From Mesaphorura yosii (lineage: Eukaryota > Arthropoda > Collembola > Poduromorpha > Tullbergiidae), in NCBI GenBank assembly GCA_009869945.1, contig WIXG01000038.1:124001-188000 (forward strand): 64,000 nt of DNA. Direction: 5' to 3'. The notes below the pieces were generated by a model, which worked only from the letters and a program-made list of their open reading frames with translations, was not told the DNA's origin and ran no database searches. The position numbers and the translations under genes are program-made. Of this stretch, positions 1-11,398 are shown in pieces. The first letter of the stretch is position 1. Each line of letters starts with the position of its first letter.

Positions 1-3000
1 CAACATGGAAATCAGTACATCCGACGTGTTTTCGAATCCGACATCTCCACTAAAGTCGTCTACACTCCGTCCGTTGAAGTCGATTCTTCATTTTGTCATA
101 AAAGTCATGAAAGTGAACTTTGGACAAGTTTCAAGGATCGCGTCTCGCGTGGCTTGAAAATCAATAAAAAGTGTCTGGGTGCAAGTTCATGGCGATAGGC
201 GAGTCTGACATTCTGAAGTCTCAGAAGAATAAAACAACAACAAGACTGTCAGTCAACACAAAGACAGGAAATTAAAGGCGAAGCCACGACTGCGACTGGG
301 AAAGCATGAAGCCACAGACGAAAAGGTGCAGTTATTTTGGTAACTAACGCTGAGGGATTGGCAACGATTTAATAAAAGTTCTTATGACTGAACACTGAAC
401 GCGAGGTAGGTGTGGCTCCTTTGCGAAATAATTTTGCATGAATTCTGCCCTTTTCCCGTTACAGAAAAGAGAAGAAATAGATAAAACAAGCCTTTTTGAC
501 AAGGAGAGAATTTCATTTCATGAGCATGTATTGTCGCTCTACAGCGCTTGTTTGGAAACGACTTGCACTCGGCTACCTGAGAGCGGCTGTCACCTTTGAA
601 ATGAAACAGAAAGTGGAAAGGTCAGAGTGAACTGAAGCATTAGCACCATAAAACACATGTCTTTTAGAGCCAGCGTCTCCAAAGCCAGAACCATGAATCA
701 TGCATAGCAACAGCGGTAGCAGCTACTGGCTTTCCGGTTTCACGCATTTCAAGCGCATAGTGAAGCATTAAACAGAAATTTTAACGTCTCACACTAATTC
801 GGTAACCTAAACTCGTGCCTTCTGCCTTTTAGCTTCAGCGACTCGAGAATGTGGAGAGTTTCAAGTGTCACACAGAAAACCCAAACTCTCGTTCTTAAAT
901 GCAAGTCTTCAGACTGAAATTGCTGATTTGGAGCAGAATTGAATTTCATATTTCCCAAACCGAAGCCAAATCAAATTTCAATTTCCGAAATTTTTGCAAA
1001 ATGCACAGATTCAATAATTCCAAAAACCAAGTTCACAACTTTTGTCATTTTGTCGTCTGATTTATTGACTAAAGTGTTTATATAGTCTGGTAGCTTTCTT
1101 ATGGTTTCATTCAACTTTTGAAATGATTAACATGACTGCATGCATACTTTATGCATGGCTTTATAACATTGCGTTTTGCTTTTGCACGTTGAACCAATAA
1201 TTTACAAGAATTACACCAAACTTCAAACACTTTCTGTATCGTCAGTTTGTTTATTTTCACGAATCGAGCAATGTAAACCATAAACAAAAGTGTCAAAGTA
1301 CATGATCAAATGCGCGATTGCACGCATGCTCACGTGGTGATCGGGTGCTAACGAAACTATCGGATCACAAAACTTCCACCTTAATGAGACAGCCTATTTG
1401 ATGCTCCGATCGCCATACGAAATTGCTTTACATCACTTTTATTTGTCTTCAGCGCTGTATATTTCTATTTATCAAATAAGTTTAAGCTTTTTAAGTTCAC
1501 AATAATTCCAATTTATTGCAAGTAAAAGTGGCAAATCCGGTTTTCTCGTGTGGGCTTTGTGGTAATCATAAAAAGTATGCTACTTGAATCAAAGCATAAT
1601 ACAGAGCGAAAGATCTCATAAAGCTCATGCTTAGAGAGTCGTTCGAGATTCATGGGAGAAAGTTTGGAGTTGCGCGACCAGGAAAGTCAGAACAAAAGTA
1701 CTATTATTTTAGCACGCATGGGGTAATTAATTAAATTAATTCGCATTTGCTATACACAAACTCAACTCTTGTGTCTTTGATCATGAAAGAAAAATAGTGA
1801 ATAGCGTAATTTGTAATTTGTCACCAGGGCTCGAGCCTAATAAGAGCTTGTCCTGATAAGTATCCAAAGGACATTAGGACATCATCACTGTAATTTGGTA
1901 CGAAACATCATCCGGACGAGCGGTAATTAAATTTACTCGGAAAGGAAACGGAAAAGTTTCGACTTCGATGTGCGGCCAAGGTCTCAGGCGGCACGGCACG
2001 GCGCGGCACACAGAGGCTTTAAACTGCGTGTCCTTGAGCTTGAAGCCGAGACGATGACGGACGGTGTTCAATAGGAATGAAGAACTAAACAGCACAGCAA
2101 ATGGCATAGATTCATAGAACATATGCTGAACGCCTTGAGTCTGTGCCGCTGCGTCCGACGCCTTACAACAACACGGCATCATATCACGGCCAAGATCTTC
2201 TGGCATACGCAACGCATGCACTTTGCATTGTGAAATTGGCATTGGCTGATTGGCCTGGCATGGCCGTGGCAGCATCAGTGGAGACGGATGGTCTCTGCAC
2301 TTTGCCAAGTATAATTCGAAATTATATGAACTAAATAATATGCATCACTAGTCCGTTGTTCTTGGAAGACGTAAGTGAAACGAATTTTATTACAGGGTGG
2401 GCTGGAGATAATGAAGAAGTAACCATTGGGTCCGTGCCCAAGTCAAGTTCAAGATCTAGGTTGCGCTGGTTTTACGTTTATTTTATTTTATTACTTTCCA
2501 TTTCTCAGAGAACCCGAATTACCCGAAATGAAACCAAAATTAATGACGTGAGTCATGCCAGAAATACAAACCCACAAATTTCTTCCTGCAGTAATACAAC
2601 GCTAAAAGGCTAGAAAAGTCTGAAGGTTTCAATTTTACAGACAAAAATACAACCAAAAATACATTACAACTGCTTTTATCGCAAATAACATTGAAAATGA
2701 GCGTTTGTATTTCGTCTGATGCGTGTGGTGAATTCTTCGAGACAATTAGTAATTAGCGGAATTACATTGTGAAATTAATCGAAATGGAGAGAAAGAATCA
2801 CACTCATTTTGATTTTCTGCACAAAGCGGTGGAGGCCGGTGCCAGGACGATTATTTATCGACTTGCTATATGCTAACAAAACAAGACTAAAACACTGTGT
2901 GCCTGGAAATGCTGAAGTATTGCACGAAAATGGAAATGTATACACGCTCACGCTCAGCCACGATTTATCACATCAAGTATAATCCATCTAAACCCTGACG

Positions 3001-3286
3001 GAATGATTGCCTGACTGCCTTGCCTACGCACGTCTTGGCTGAGCGCTGTAACAGCTATTCAGACCTCTGAACTTACGAAGCACGGGTGAAAGTGGTGGCC
3101 TTGATACGCCAATTGCCTCTCTACTCGCAACTGAATTTTGTGTGCACTCTGCTACACAACGAAGAAGAATGGCACGGGGAAAGTGCTGTAATTATTGCAC
3201 GTTTCTTCGCTGTTCGATGCCTACAGCAAAGTGGTTAAGCTGGTGGCTAGCTCATTTAAAGCAGAAAAAGCAAAGTATAGACTTAC
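1..3286. other. Non-coding stretch, no gene seen
   Basis: AT-rich sequence with only short, compositionally ordinary ORFs on both strands and no recognisable protein family, RNA gene or repeat array. The longest ORF (1874-2308, minus, 144 codons) shows no domain and no splice context. The stretch lies downstream of the minus-strand exon at 3287-3590, so it may be intron or intergenic sequence of that gene, whose further exons would lie to the left of the window. Confidence 0.6.
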
Positions 3287-3590
3287 AAGAAAGTGTAACC
3301 TCGTTCAAGGCTCCTTGCTGCGAAGGTGCGTCCAGAGGTTCTTCAGGGCTCTGCTTTGAATTTACATCGTCCATGTCCATCTGAATTATTTGAATTGCTT
3401 CAGGCATTGTGTCAATGCTGTTAACGTGGTCTGGTTCGACTCTGTCCTCGGGGTGCACAGTCCTCTCCACGCTGCACTTCATTGCGTCGACTAATTGCTG
3501 GTTGTCCAAGCCTTGTCCTTGTCCAAAGCCATTGTTGAGCGGCTGCATCTCCAACTGGTCGCTCGTCTCCTGCAATTGTTGATTTTCCAT
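3287..3590 (-). CDS. Unrecognised acidic, Gln-rich coding exon
   Basis: An open minus-strand reading frame of about 100 codons is rich in Gln, Asp, Glu and Asn and contains no domain I recognise. An ATG lies at 3590-3588. A strong donor (GTAAGT) follows at 3286, so the frame would continue, in phase 1, into exons to the left that I could not find. An in-frame acceptor TTGCAG at 3575-3570 would instead make this an internal exon starting at 3569. That acceptor is in phase with a donor at the end of the ORF at 3838-4767, so both pieces could be one gene. The composition resembles the disordered activation region of a transcription regulator, but that is only an impression. Confidence 0.4.
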
Positions 3591-3825
3591 TATTGCAGAG
3601 GCTGCTTAGCTTAAAAACTAAAATTTTGTCTTACTAATATAAGCTTTGACTGGAAAAAGTTGAAAGCTACTTAATTTTGAGGACAGGAATTAAAATGTTA
3701 GTCTTCAAAATCATTCTGAAGTTAGTCCGCTAAGAGTCGTCTTACTCAATCTGTTTTGGACAATGGCTAGTTCAAAGAACGTGCTCGTATTACTCTGGAA
3801 ACAGGCACTTTTAATGCTGAATAAG

Positions 3826-4767
3826 TCAAAATCTTACTTCATTGTGCAGAGCTTGAGCACTTCGTCGATATTTCGGGATATGGCGATCCGGATACTTGGA
3901 CCATGTATCATCATTTTCGACCATGTCGCTGAAGCTTTTGATGTTGGTCGCGTAGTCGGAGGAAAAAGTGCGGAAATGGCGGCGACCGTCCTTCGGTGGT
4001 GAAGTTGGTTTACTCGCGAATCTTCTTCGTTTTCCGCCTTCCCCATTGCCATTGGCGTTGACGCTCATGTCCTGCCGCTCACGCTGCCCTGCTCGCGCCT
4101 CGAACAGGCGCTCTTCTGACTCATCCTCGAACGCTGAGTCCATGTCCGACGACACGTGCATCATGATTCCGGGGATGATCGGAATGTCGTCATTTTCATC
4201 CGATTTGTAGTCAAAAAGCGGGCTGTCCACTCGGGTGTCCTCTTTTTCGCCGCACACAAAGTATTCGTCATGGTCATCTGTTGCTGGTTTGCCAGCGTGC
4301 GGAGTATTGTACGCGTAATTTGAGAATTTATTTGTCTGAGAATTCTTTGAGCTGTCGTGTTCGCGTTCTTTGGCCGACATCGGCTGAATGAAGGACTCCT
4401 CTTCTGCAATCATGCTGTCGTCCAATGAGTTTCGAGAATCCTTGCTTTTGCTTCGTCTTCCGGACGAAGACGAGGACGATGATGAGTTTTTGATGGAGCT
4501 CGGATGCTCGTGCGAACCGTCGCTACTCAAATAAATGGCGGAAGGATGTGGCAAAAAGTTGGCCCTCATTGTGTCATGCTCGCTGGACTCGAATGACGAT
4601 TTGTACGATGAAGACGCTGGTCCTTGATCAGACGCGGTGGGTGCGGCTGACGGGTAAAGCAGCAGTGGGTCTTCGGCCGTGTGCTCCCGGTCCTCAACCA
4701 GAGCGGCCAAGTCGCTGGCTACGACCACTCCGCCTCCGGAATTGTGCTTTTCTTTCTTCTCCAGCAT
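3826..4767 (-). CDS. Unrecognised disordered Ser-rich protein (or exon)
   Basis: A 313-codon ORF runs from ATG at 4767-4765 to TGA at 3828-3826. The product is low in hydrophobic residues and has a poly-Ser run near residues 96-105, several acidic patches and a basic GGKRRRF stretch near residue 245. No transmembrane segment, signal peptide or known domain is visible. The frame is open a little further upstream to an acceptor-like TTTTAG ending at 4790, so a 5' exon is possible. A donor-like GAA|GTAAGA at 3837 lies only four codons before the stop, and its phase (0) fits the acceptor at 3570. The stop may therefore be intronic and the gene may continue into 3287-3569. The length argues for a real coding exon; the function is unknown. 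Confidence 0.5.
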   Translation of the reverse strand: MLEKKEKHNSGGGVVVASDLAALVEDREHTAEDPLLLYPSAAPTASDQGPASSSYKSSFESSEHDTMRANFLPHPSAIYLSSDGSHEHPSSIKNSSSSSSSSGRRSKSKDSRNSLDDSMIAEEESFIQPMSAKEREHDSSKNSQTNKFSNYAYNTPHAGKPATDDHDEYFVCGEKEDTRVDSPLFDYKSDENDDIPIIPGIMMHVSSDMDSAFEDESEERLFEARAGQRERQDMSVNANGNGEGGKRRRFASKPTSPPKDGRRHFRTFSSDYATNIKSFSDMVENDDTWSKYPDRHIPKYRRSAQALHNEVRF

Positions 4768-4800
4768 TATTATTGTGGAGTGAAGGCGTCTAAAATGCAC

Positions 4801-7800
4801 GCAACAATTTTCTAATTAAATTCCTGCCTTGTTTTCTGTTCTAGCCTTTCTAGCTGTAACGCAACGTACTACGTCCGACAGTTGTAATCGATAAAAACTC
4901 GCATCGTAATGACTGCCGGCACAATAATGGAAGTGTATTAATTCATTCGTGCTTTCGCTTTTGCATGATAAAAGACCAATGAAGTAATACCACTGCTTTT
5001 CCCTCATGGTTCGTTGCTGGACAACCACCACAGCCATGGCCACAAACTTGTGATCACGATGACTCTCAACAATAGACGCCAGCCAAGATGCATTTGATTC
5101 CTCGTACCGTGCCACTCTTCCACACCCACGAGAAGCAGCACGAAGGACGAATTCGCACAGAAAATCCAATAACAATTTACTCATGTCAATAGCCTCAGAA
5201 TACTATACGTGCCGTGCCCAGCACAGCAGTCACCTGGACAGAAACAGGAAACTAGAACGTGGCATTAGCATGAGCTTTAGCGTCTTGGCCAGACTCAAGA
5301 GTTGGCAATCACAAACACGCAATGACGATTCATTCTCGGACGGACAGACACGAGCACGGAATTTTAGTCTCAGGCGGATATAAGTAATTTATGTTCATGC
5401 GAATTCTGCTACCATTTTAGTCTAATTTAATTAAAAGCGTTGTATGCTAATATTTGATACGTATTTGACCGACCGGAGGCCTGCCTTGCCAACGCATGCA
5501 AAAGGCGAACGGCCATTTCCGCGTTTGCGTTTGTCTCAAATTCCAGTCCCAGAGAAGAGTTTTAAATTCGATTGAAAGATGAGACTGGCGTGACTGGCTT
5601 GGCTACTAGACATTTGCGTCTCAAGTTTCAAGCCTCAGTCATGAGCCCTAATGAGAAGATGAGAAAGTATGAGAATTTGAGTCTGGTCTGTCCACAGACA
5701 AGCAGGAGCCAAAGGAATGCATTTCGCGTATTCGTGTTTTCTACCATGAAACATGAGACTTCTTGTACATTTGCAAAATGCTCATTGCATTGCCCGAATT
5801 TCCCATCTCTATCGATTTTCCGTTCTGAACCTTCTGTTCCAGTGGCCTCGTGATTCTGCTGCTGCTGTGGCTGTGAGACCCGAAATTGCCGAAACTCATA
5901 ACCTGACTCAATGACTCACTACATGGCCGTAAAACTAGTGCATCAAAAGGCTAGCAATTGCAATTATCTTGTCTCAAGCTGATTTATGTAATGTGTGACA
6001 CCATAAGAGCGATGACCTTGGAAGAAATGTCAATGGACGTACAAAAGCGCGGTGGTGGTATCAGTCACGTGTACGATTGTAATTTAATGTGGTTACCTGA
6101 GGATGTTTTTCTAGTAAGCTGCCGTTGATCCACGCCAGCCACGCGAGCAGTGACTTACTCGGTAAAATTCTGCTTAATTTTTGATTGAACTCGAGAAGTT
6201 TAAGCTGTATAAAGAATACTTTGTTGCACTTGCATTTGTACGTATGATGAATGGAAGTTTGGCTCTCCAAAGTTTAATTTTGTATACGAAATACATACAA
6301 TCTCCTTCGTTTGTCCAACCCTGTGCACGTAAAATGTAATCCTAACAGCGACAACTACGTTTCTTGGCAATACGAAGAGTAGTTGCAGTTGGAGTTGCTA
6401 TCCAACGCTGACATTGGTGAAAATTCTGGAATAACTGTTCTGCTGTCGATTCTCCATTGTCACAGCCACAACCACGGAGCTCGTCGTTGAAACAGTCGGG
6501 CACAAAGTTCCTGACACAGACTGACGACGGACAGGGCAAAGTCTTGTAGTAATTCTAAATGTTCAGCTTTTTGCTTCTGCTTCGAAAGCAGTTGACAGCT
6601 AGAGATCTAGCCATTGACTACAGTCTTGACTTCCACTAATGCAAAGAGACCCCACATTCGACTGTCGCGCAACGAAACCCAACGCAACGTGTTCGTGAAG
6701 CACGGTTCTTGTTTGCAGAATTGGGCTCCTGCATGCATTCTTGTGACAGCAGTGTTTGCGTTTTGGGAGTCTAGTTCGAGTTTGTGTATGGCAACTGCAT
6801 GTGGTAGTCAAGCACTCGAATGCAAAATTGTGAGGAGGACTTGCCAAAATGTGCTCAAGAAGGCTTGAGTGTGATCAGCAGCGGGCTGCATGATTGCGTC
6901 ATCGTGCAGGGAAGAGAACGGGAAAGAACCGAGAAAGTGCAGGCGTGTAGGCAGGCACACAGACCCACTGAGACGACTCACTGCTATTTCGGAGTACTAA
7001 TATTAGGTCCTGTTGTGCGAAAAACACTGAACACATACCTAAATCTTTGTGTGCACATTCATTTTGCACGGGAAGAATTCATGTGCAAAGTTCCGTACGA
7101 ATTTCATCAGCTAAATGCTAAACTTGAACCTTGTATGGTGTAAACGAATAACGAAACGAAGAGTCTCACGCTTCAAGCCTCTGCACTTGCAAAATGCGAA
7201 TTACAAATTGCACAACTGAATTTCATCTCTCACATGGACAAACGCTTTGCATGAACTTTTGATGCCTAAAAGGCTTTGAGCACTGATCCAGCTAATTTTT
7301 CCGGATGAAAAACACAATTTTGCAATGGCGAGGCTTAAAATGGAGCGTGTATTCTGGAATTCATTTTATAAGCCGGGCTCATAGATGAAACATCGCCTCG
7401 TTTCTCCAGAACGGTGGCCTTTAGTAAAAACCTGACAATATCAGAGAACAGGGAGAAGTAAACATCAGAGAGTTTGCAAATTAATCATGATGAAATGACG
7501 ATCAGATTAAGTGACGTGAATGTGAACTGGATTCGTCCAGTCGATTTCTGATTTCGATGCTATTTTGGTCAAGTACAGTGCACAGAAGTGTCGGGCAGGG
7601 AGACATGATAAACAACAAAGGATTTGCATCAGACCGTAATTACAAAAGTGTCAACTGCCACTCGCCATCTGTTATTATTTGTCTCGCGCTGCTTCAGATC
7701 TGCTTGGTTGCTCCAAATAATCTCCGTTGTTGTCTGTTTGAATACTTCACGTGTTAAAGGAGCCCATTCAAGCGAGAATGAGAACGAAAACTTGCATCCG

Positions 7801-8232
7801 AAAATATGACAAATATGATTGGAAGCAGCATTGATCGATAATTTATTTATTCGTTTCAGCGACACGACGGGTAGAAAGGGAAGGCATTACTAAGCAGCGA
7901 CAACGGCAACTGATTAGAGATTCAAATTCTTTTATACGAAATCGAGCACAAGAACAGTAAAGAATTACTGCATTAACGACCATTATCTTCCATGCCTTCA
8001 GAAGCAGAGCAGATTCAAGTTCCTTTCACAAATTCACAATGAACTCATAATTCACACCATACAAAAATGTCAAAGTGCAGCGAAAGAAAGGATTTACACG
8101 ACTCTTTCGGAGTGGGAAGGGAAATTTGTTCCTACTGCGCTGTACGTCGAATTCCACGAGAGCAATAGTTGTCTGAAATTTTGGAATATTTTTGCGACTC
8201 GAATGCCAAAATGAACAAATTGTTCTTATATT
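4801..8232. other. Non-coding stretch between minus-strand genes
   Basis: About 3.4 kb with no recognisable gene. ORFs here (for example 4816-5184 minus, 5572-5853 plus, 6820-7143 plus) have no family resemblance and no supporting splice structure. The right end holds the 3' UTR of the C16orf87-like gene. The left end should contain the promoter of the unrecognised gene at 3.8-4.8 kb. Confidence 0.6.
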
Positions 8233-8238
8233 TTTATT
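8233..8238 (-). terminator. Candidate poly(A) signal of the C16orf87-like gene
   Basis: AATAAA on the minus strand, about 220 bases past the stop codon at 8458. It is the first canonical signal I noticed downstream of the stop in an AT-rich 3' region. Confidence 0.5.
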
Positions 8239-8457
8239 TAATAAAAATAGTTTTACAAAACTCACTGGTCAATCAGCCGACAGAAAATTACACGAACATT
8301 CTTATCATGTCTCGAGAATATTTCTCGAAGAGTTACGTAAGTGGGAACATCGAAACATGTACAAGATAAGTTGATTAGTACGAGATGCCTTACAAAAATA
8401 GTCACAATGTAGAGTCTCTCTGAGAATGAACCGTCGTAGCGCAAATGCAGGAAGACC

Positions 8458-10420
8458 TCAGCCCTTCCAGTTTGCAGAAGCCCACTTGCGATTAATCTCG
8501 TTTAATACAATATTTAGTTGCAGTGCCTTCTCGGGACTAAGATCACTCATTATGTCTTCTGCCGCTGCCTCCTCCGCCGTGCTACTCTTCCCGTCGACTA
8601 CGTTATTGTTGACGTTCAGATTGTTGTTGTTCACAGCATTCGTGTCGCTTGCGTTTGCTGGTTTCCGACTTGGTAAGATTCTGCTTGCACTGTTAATAGG
8701 AATTCGCCTACCCTTCTTTCCGCTGATGCCCGGTGGTCGTCCACGCTTTCTCTTTTTTGGCTCGACTTGCTCGTCCGTTCCACCGTCAGACGCGTGTGCC
8801 GCAGCCTCCTCTTCTTCTGTTGTGGGGGCATTGTCGTTTTCGGCACCGGAAGCCTTCGAATTAGGAACTTTGCTCGTTTCAGATTTTGAGGACTGAGATT
8901 TTGACTGCTGCTTCAGCAACTGCTTTTGCTGTAAAAAACAAAATATTATGGGTTAATATTATTTGAATGAAGAAAGAAGGATCTCAAGACAAAACGGGAG
9001 TGGGTAAGTATACAACCAGCAAGAAGTAATTTGGGCATAGCACGAAAGATTTGATTGGAATAAGAAAGCAGGAATTTAATCAACTTTTGATTTTTGACTT
9101 CATTGAATTACAAAGAATTTCGTATCTCCTTTAAAATAAATTGATATTTCTATCTGGGTGTCGGTCGTTTGATAGGCTCGCTTGAGTCTTGGCTCTCGTA
9201 GGCACGAATTTCTTCTGGGTCAAACTTCATCATGTCGTACAGATACTGTGTGAATGGTTTATGATTTCCCTTTGGAAACGGGATGACTGTGCTCTTGTGA
9301 ACAGTTTTGGCGACATCATGAAATGTGTCCAGCGATGCACAAAATGCGTAGTTGTTGTCTCGCAACGCGTAGGCCAGTTCCACTTGGTGATTATCCATCA
9401 AGTCTTCATTGGGCACAACAAGCAAGGTCTTCCCAGCCTTCAAAACATCCATGGTGGTGCCAGAGCCAGCGTGACTGATCACCAAATCAGCCCCCTGAAT
9501 ATCTTCGGAAAGGTCAGGCTTGAAATCATAAAACTCGATACTTGCTGACTTGTAAGTGCTGGCCTTGACCATCTTTTTCCATTTCGCTAAATCTTTTCCC
9601 TGCCCATACTGAATCCTGACATTGGCCGTGCCCCATCTGCGAAATTGCTCCATAGTGGGAGTCGCAAGTGCCAACTCCACAAGCTTGTCGTATGATGTCG
9701 TTCCAACAGTCACAAACACGTTTCCGAAGGTGCAATCAAATCTCGCCATTTCCTCGTCGGAGCTTGGCGACTGTGGATGGTTTGGAAAGAAAGTACAGTT
9801 CAGTCGTGGTGTCTGATCTTCATCGTCGCTTGGATATTAGGAGCATTAAGGAGCATTTAAATTCTAGGCCTGCTTTCAATTGAAATATTTGTAAAAGTCT
9901 TCCGGACGCATATAGACTAAGTTTTAAAGAAAAAAAGAGCAAAATACAAGGAAGGTACAAACTAAGAGCACAGGCACAATAGAGTCTAGAATTCGAAAGT
10001 CACGGCCAGATTCATTCAAAAAAGTACTCAGGCACTTTCAAATTGATATTACCTTCTTCATTTGAGCATCCAGCTCTTGGGCATCGTAGAAAGCTGGCCT
10101 TCCTCTTTCCCTTGGAACACGATCACGAAGTACAACTGGTTCTGGCACGACAGCATCTTGTTTGCTGGTACTAGCACCACCACCGCTGCTGCTTTGGCCA
10201 CTTCCGCTGGCAGAAGACCCCTTCCTCGCAGTGAAGAAAGTATGACCACATGAACACTTCTTGCAAGCAACTGGCACCTGGACAAACATAGCCATTAGCA
10301 TTACAAATACTTGTTTAGCCCCAATAAAATAGAATTTGGACAATTATGCCTAATTAATGGCGCATATTAACCTTCAATACTTACTTGACTACTGCACTTT
10401 GGACAGTTCTTCGTAGCCAT
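8458..10420 (-). CDS. C16orf87: UPF0547 / C16orf87-like zinc-ribbon protein
   Basis: Three coding exons, 10420-10385, 10277-10053 and 8928-8458, all join in phase 0 and give 243 residues. The N-terminus carries a zinc ribbon made of CPKC (residues 6-9, exon 1) and CKKC followed by SCG (residues 17-23, exon 2). The middle is low complexity with an AT-hook-like RGRPPG at about 149-154 and a basic patch. The C-terminus has the family signature LSPEKALQLN...NEINRKW, which matches the end of vertebrate C16orf87. The human protein is about 154 residues, so this one is longer, mainly in the disordered middle. The molecular function of the family is not established; zinc binding and an AT-hook suggest a nuclear role, which is inference. 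The second intron (8929-10052) contains a complete ALG13-like ORF on the same strand. Confidence 0.85.
9150..9749 (-). CDS. ALG13: ALG13-like UDP-GlcNAc transferase catalytic subunit
   Basis: A 199-codon uninterrupted ORF from ATG at 9749-9747. It starts with the ALG13 signature VFVTVGTTSYDKL and carries the donor-site block DLVISHAGSGTTMDVLKAGK followed by DNHQVELA, typical of GT28-type glycosyltransferases. Together with membrane-bound ALG14, ALG13 adds the second GlcNAc to dolichol-PP-GlcNAc on the cytosolic face of the ER, an early step of N-glycan assembly. The length is close to the short catalytic form of the family, and there is no OTU or Tudor extension. The frame stays open for 29 codons upstream of the ATG, back to a stop at 9839-9837, and a good acceptor (CATCCACAG) ends at 9771. 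A 5' exon is therefore likely. The gene lies within intron 2 of the C16orf87-like gene. Confidence 0.9.
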   Translation of the reverse strand: MARFDCTFGNVFVTVGTTSYDKLVELALATPTMEQFRRWGTANVRIQYGQGKDLAKWKKMVKASTYKSASIEFYDFKPDLSEDIQGADLVISHAGSGTTMDVLKAGKTLLVVPNEDLMDNHQVELAYALRDNNYAFCASLDTFHDVAKTVHKSTVIPFPKGNHKPFTQYLYDMMKFDPEEIRAYESQDSSEPIKRPTPR

Positions 10421-11398
10421 TCTGCACGCAGGCCTGCTGGGGGACCCCAAATCTTTTTGGGTTGGAGTTCACGTCCAAGATTATCACACGTTGAAAAGAA
10501 TTAACGCTGGCTTTAATTAATAACTTCAGTTCTGATTCTTAACGGTTCTACAAGCACGGACAGGGGCAAAATCATCCGCTTAGCCATACTTGGAAAATAG
10601 AAAATTACCATTCTCGAGTTAGAAATTTAATATTCAGATTTCCTTAAATATGGTTCACAGTCAAATTCACTCTCAAATTTTAATTTACATATCAAGAACA
10701 AGGGTGGTATGTTCAGTTGCTGTCTGCCGACACAGCACTTCTTGCACAGCGCACAGGTGGGAAATAAGTTCTCCAACTCCAACACGATACCAGACGATGA
10801 GCACGAATGTAGAGCAGGCAAAGTGAAGAACAAGAGGCACGAATGAATCTTTCTCTTCTCTTTGCCTGCTGCTGCTTGGGTGTTGAGTTCAGTGCGGAAA
10901 TTCAAACTCCCATTCGCTCGTGTTGACAATTCGTGTAGGAGGCTGAAGATTTAGAATTTAATCTTCAGTGACAAAGTTACATTCTGGGATGACTTCACTG
11001 CATTTGTAGCACTGCAATTAATTAATTGCTGATTAGTAGTCAATTGGGGTCGTTTTGTGAAGAAGATTGAGAACTTAATCGTCGAAGTTAGAAAGTTATT
11101 CCGAGTTGGGAAGTGGAAAAGAAAAGTGAGTTTGGAAGAGAAATTCTCTCCTGACTTTCTATACATTCTTCTTTTTTTCCGCACTTGTGGCACTGAAATT
11201 AATTAATTGGTTCATTGGTGGCTAATTCTGATCGTGCTGTAAGTCGGCACAAGTTTAACGATATCGCATTCCTCTTCGGTCGGTTTCACTGTTGGAGATA
11301 AGGTAGGTACTATTCTTTGTACTGATTTGGTAATCGAATTTTGTTGCTTTTGTATCGTGTAGCCTAAAACTTGAAGTACCACGTCTCATTTATGTAGA
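10421..11398. promoter_or_regulatory. Divergent promoter region, C16orf87 / TXNDC9
   Basis: About 980 bases separate the start codons of two divergently transcribed genes. No TATA box or other site can be assigned with confidence. The right end contains a probable 5' UTR intron of TXNDC9 (11303-11397). ORFs here are short and unrecognised. Confidence 0.5.
11303..11397 (+). other. Probable 5' UTR intron of TXNDC9
   Basis: A donor (AAG|GTAGGT at 11303) and an acceptor (TTATGTAG ending at 11397) frame a 95-base intron that ends one base before the TXNDC9 ATG. The size matches other introns in the window. This is inferred from splice motifs only. Confidence 0.5.

Noticed and set aside
1874-2308. 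144-codon minus-strand ORF
   Set aside because: No family resemblance, atypical composition and no splice or poly(A) context; ORFs of this size are expected by chance here.
4816-5184. 122-codon minus-strand ORF upstream of the disordered ORF
   Set aside because: No domain and no phase-consistent junction to the ORF at 3826-4767; probably chance or 5' UTR sequence.
8426-8896. 156-codon plus-strand ORF
   Set aside because: Antisense of the C16orf87-like last exon; its Ser/Leu-rich hydrophobic product is the complement of an acidic, repetitive coding exon.
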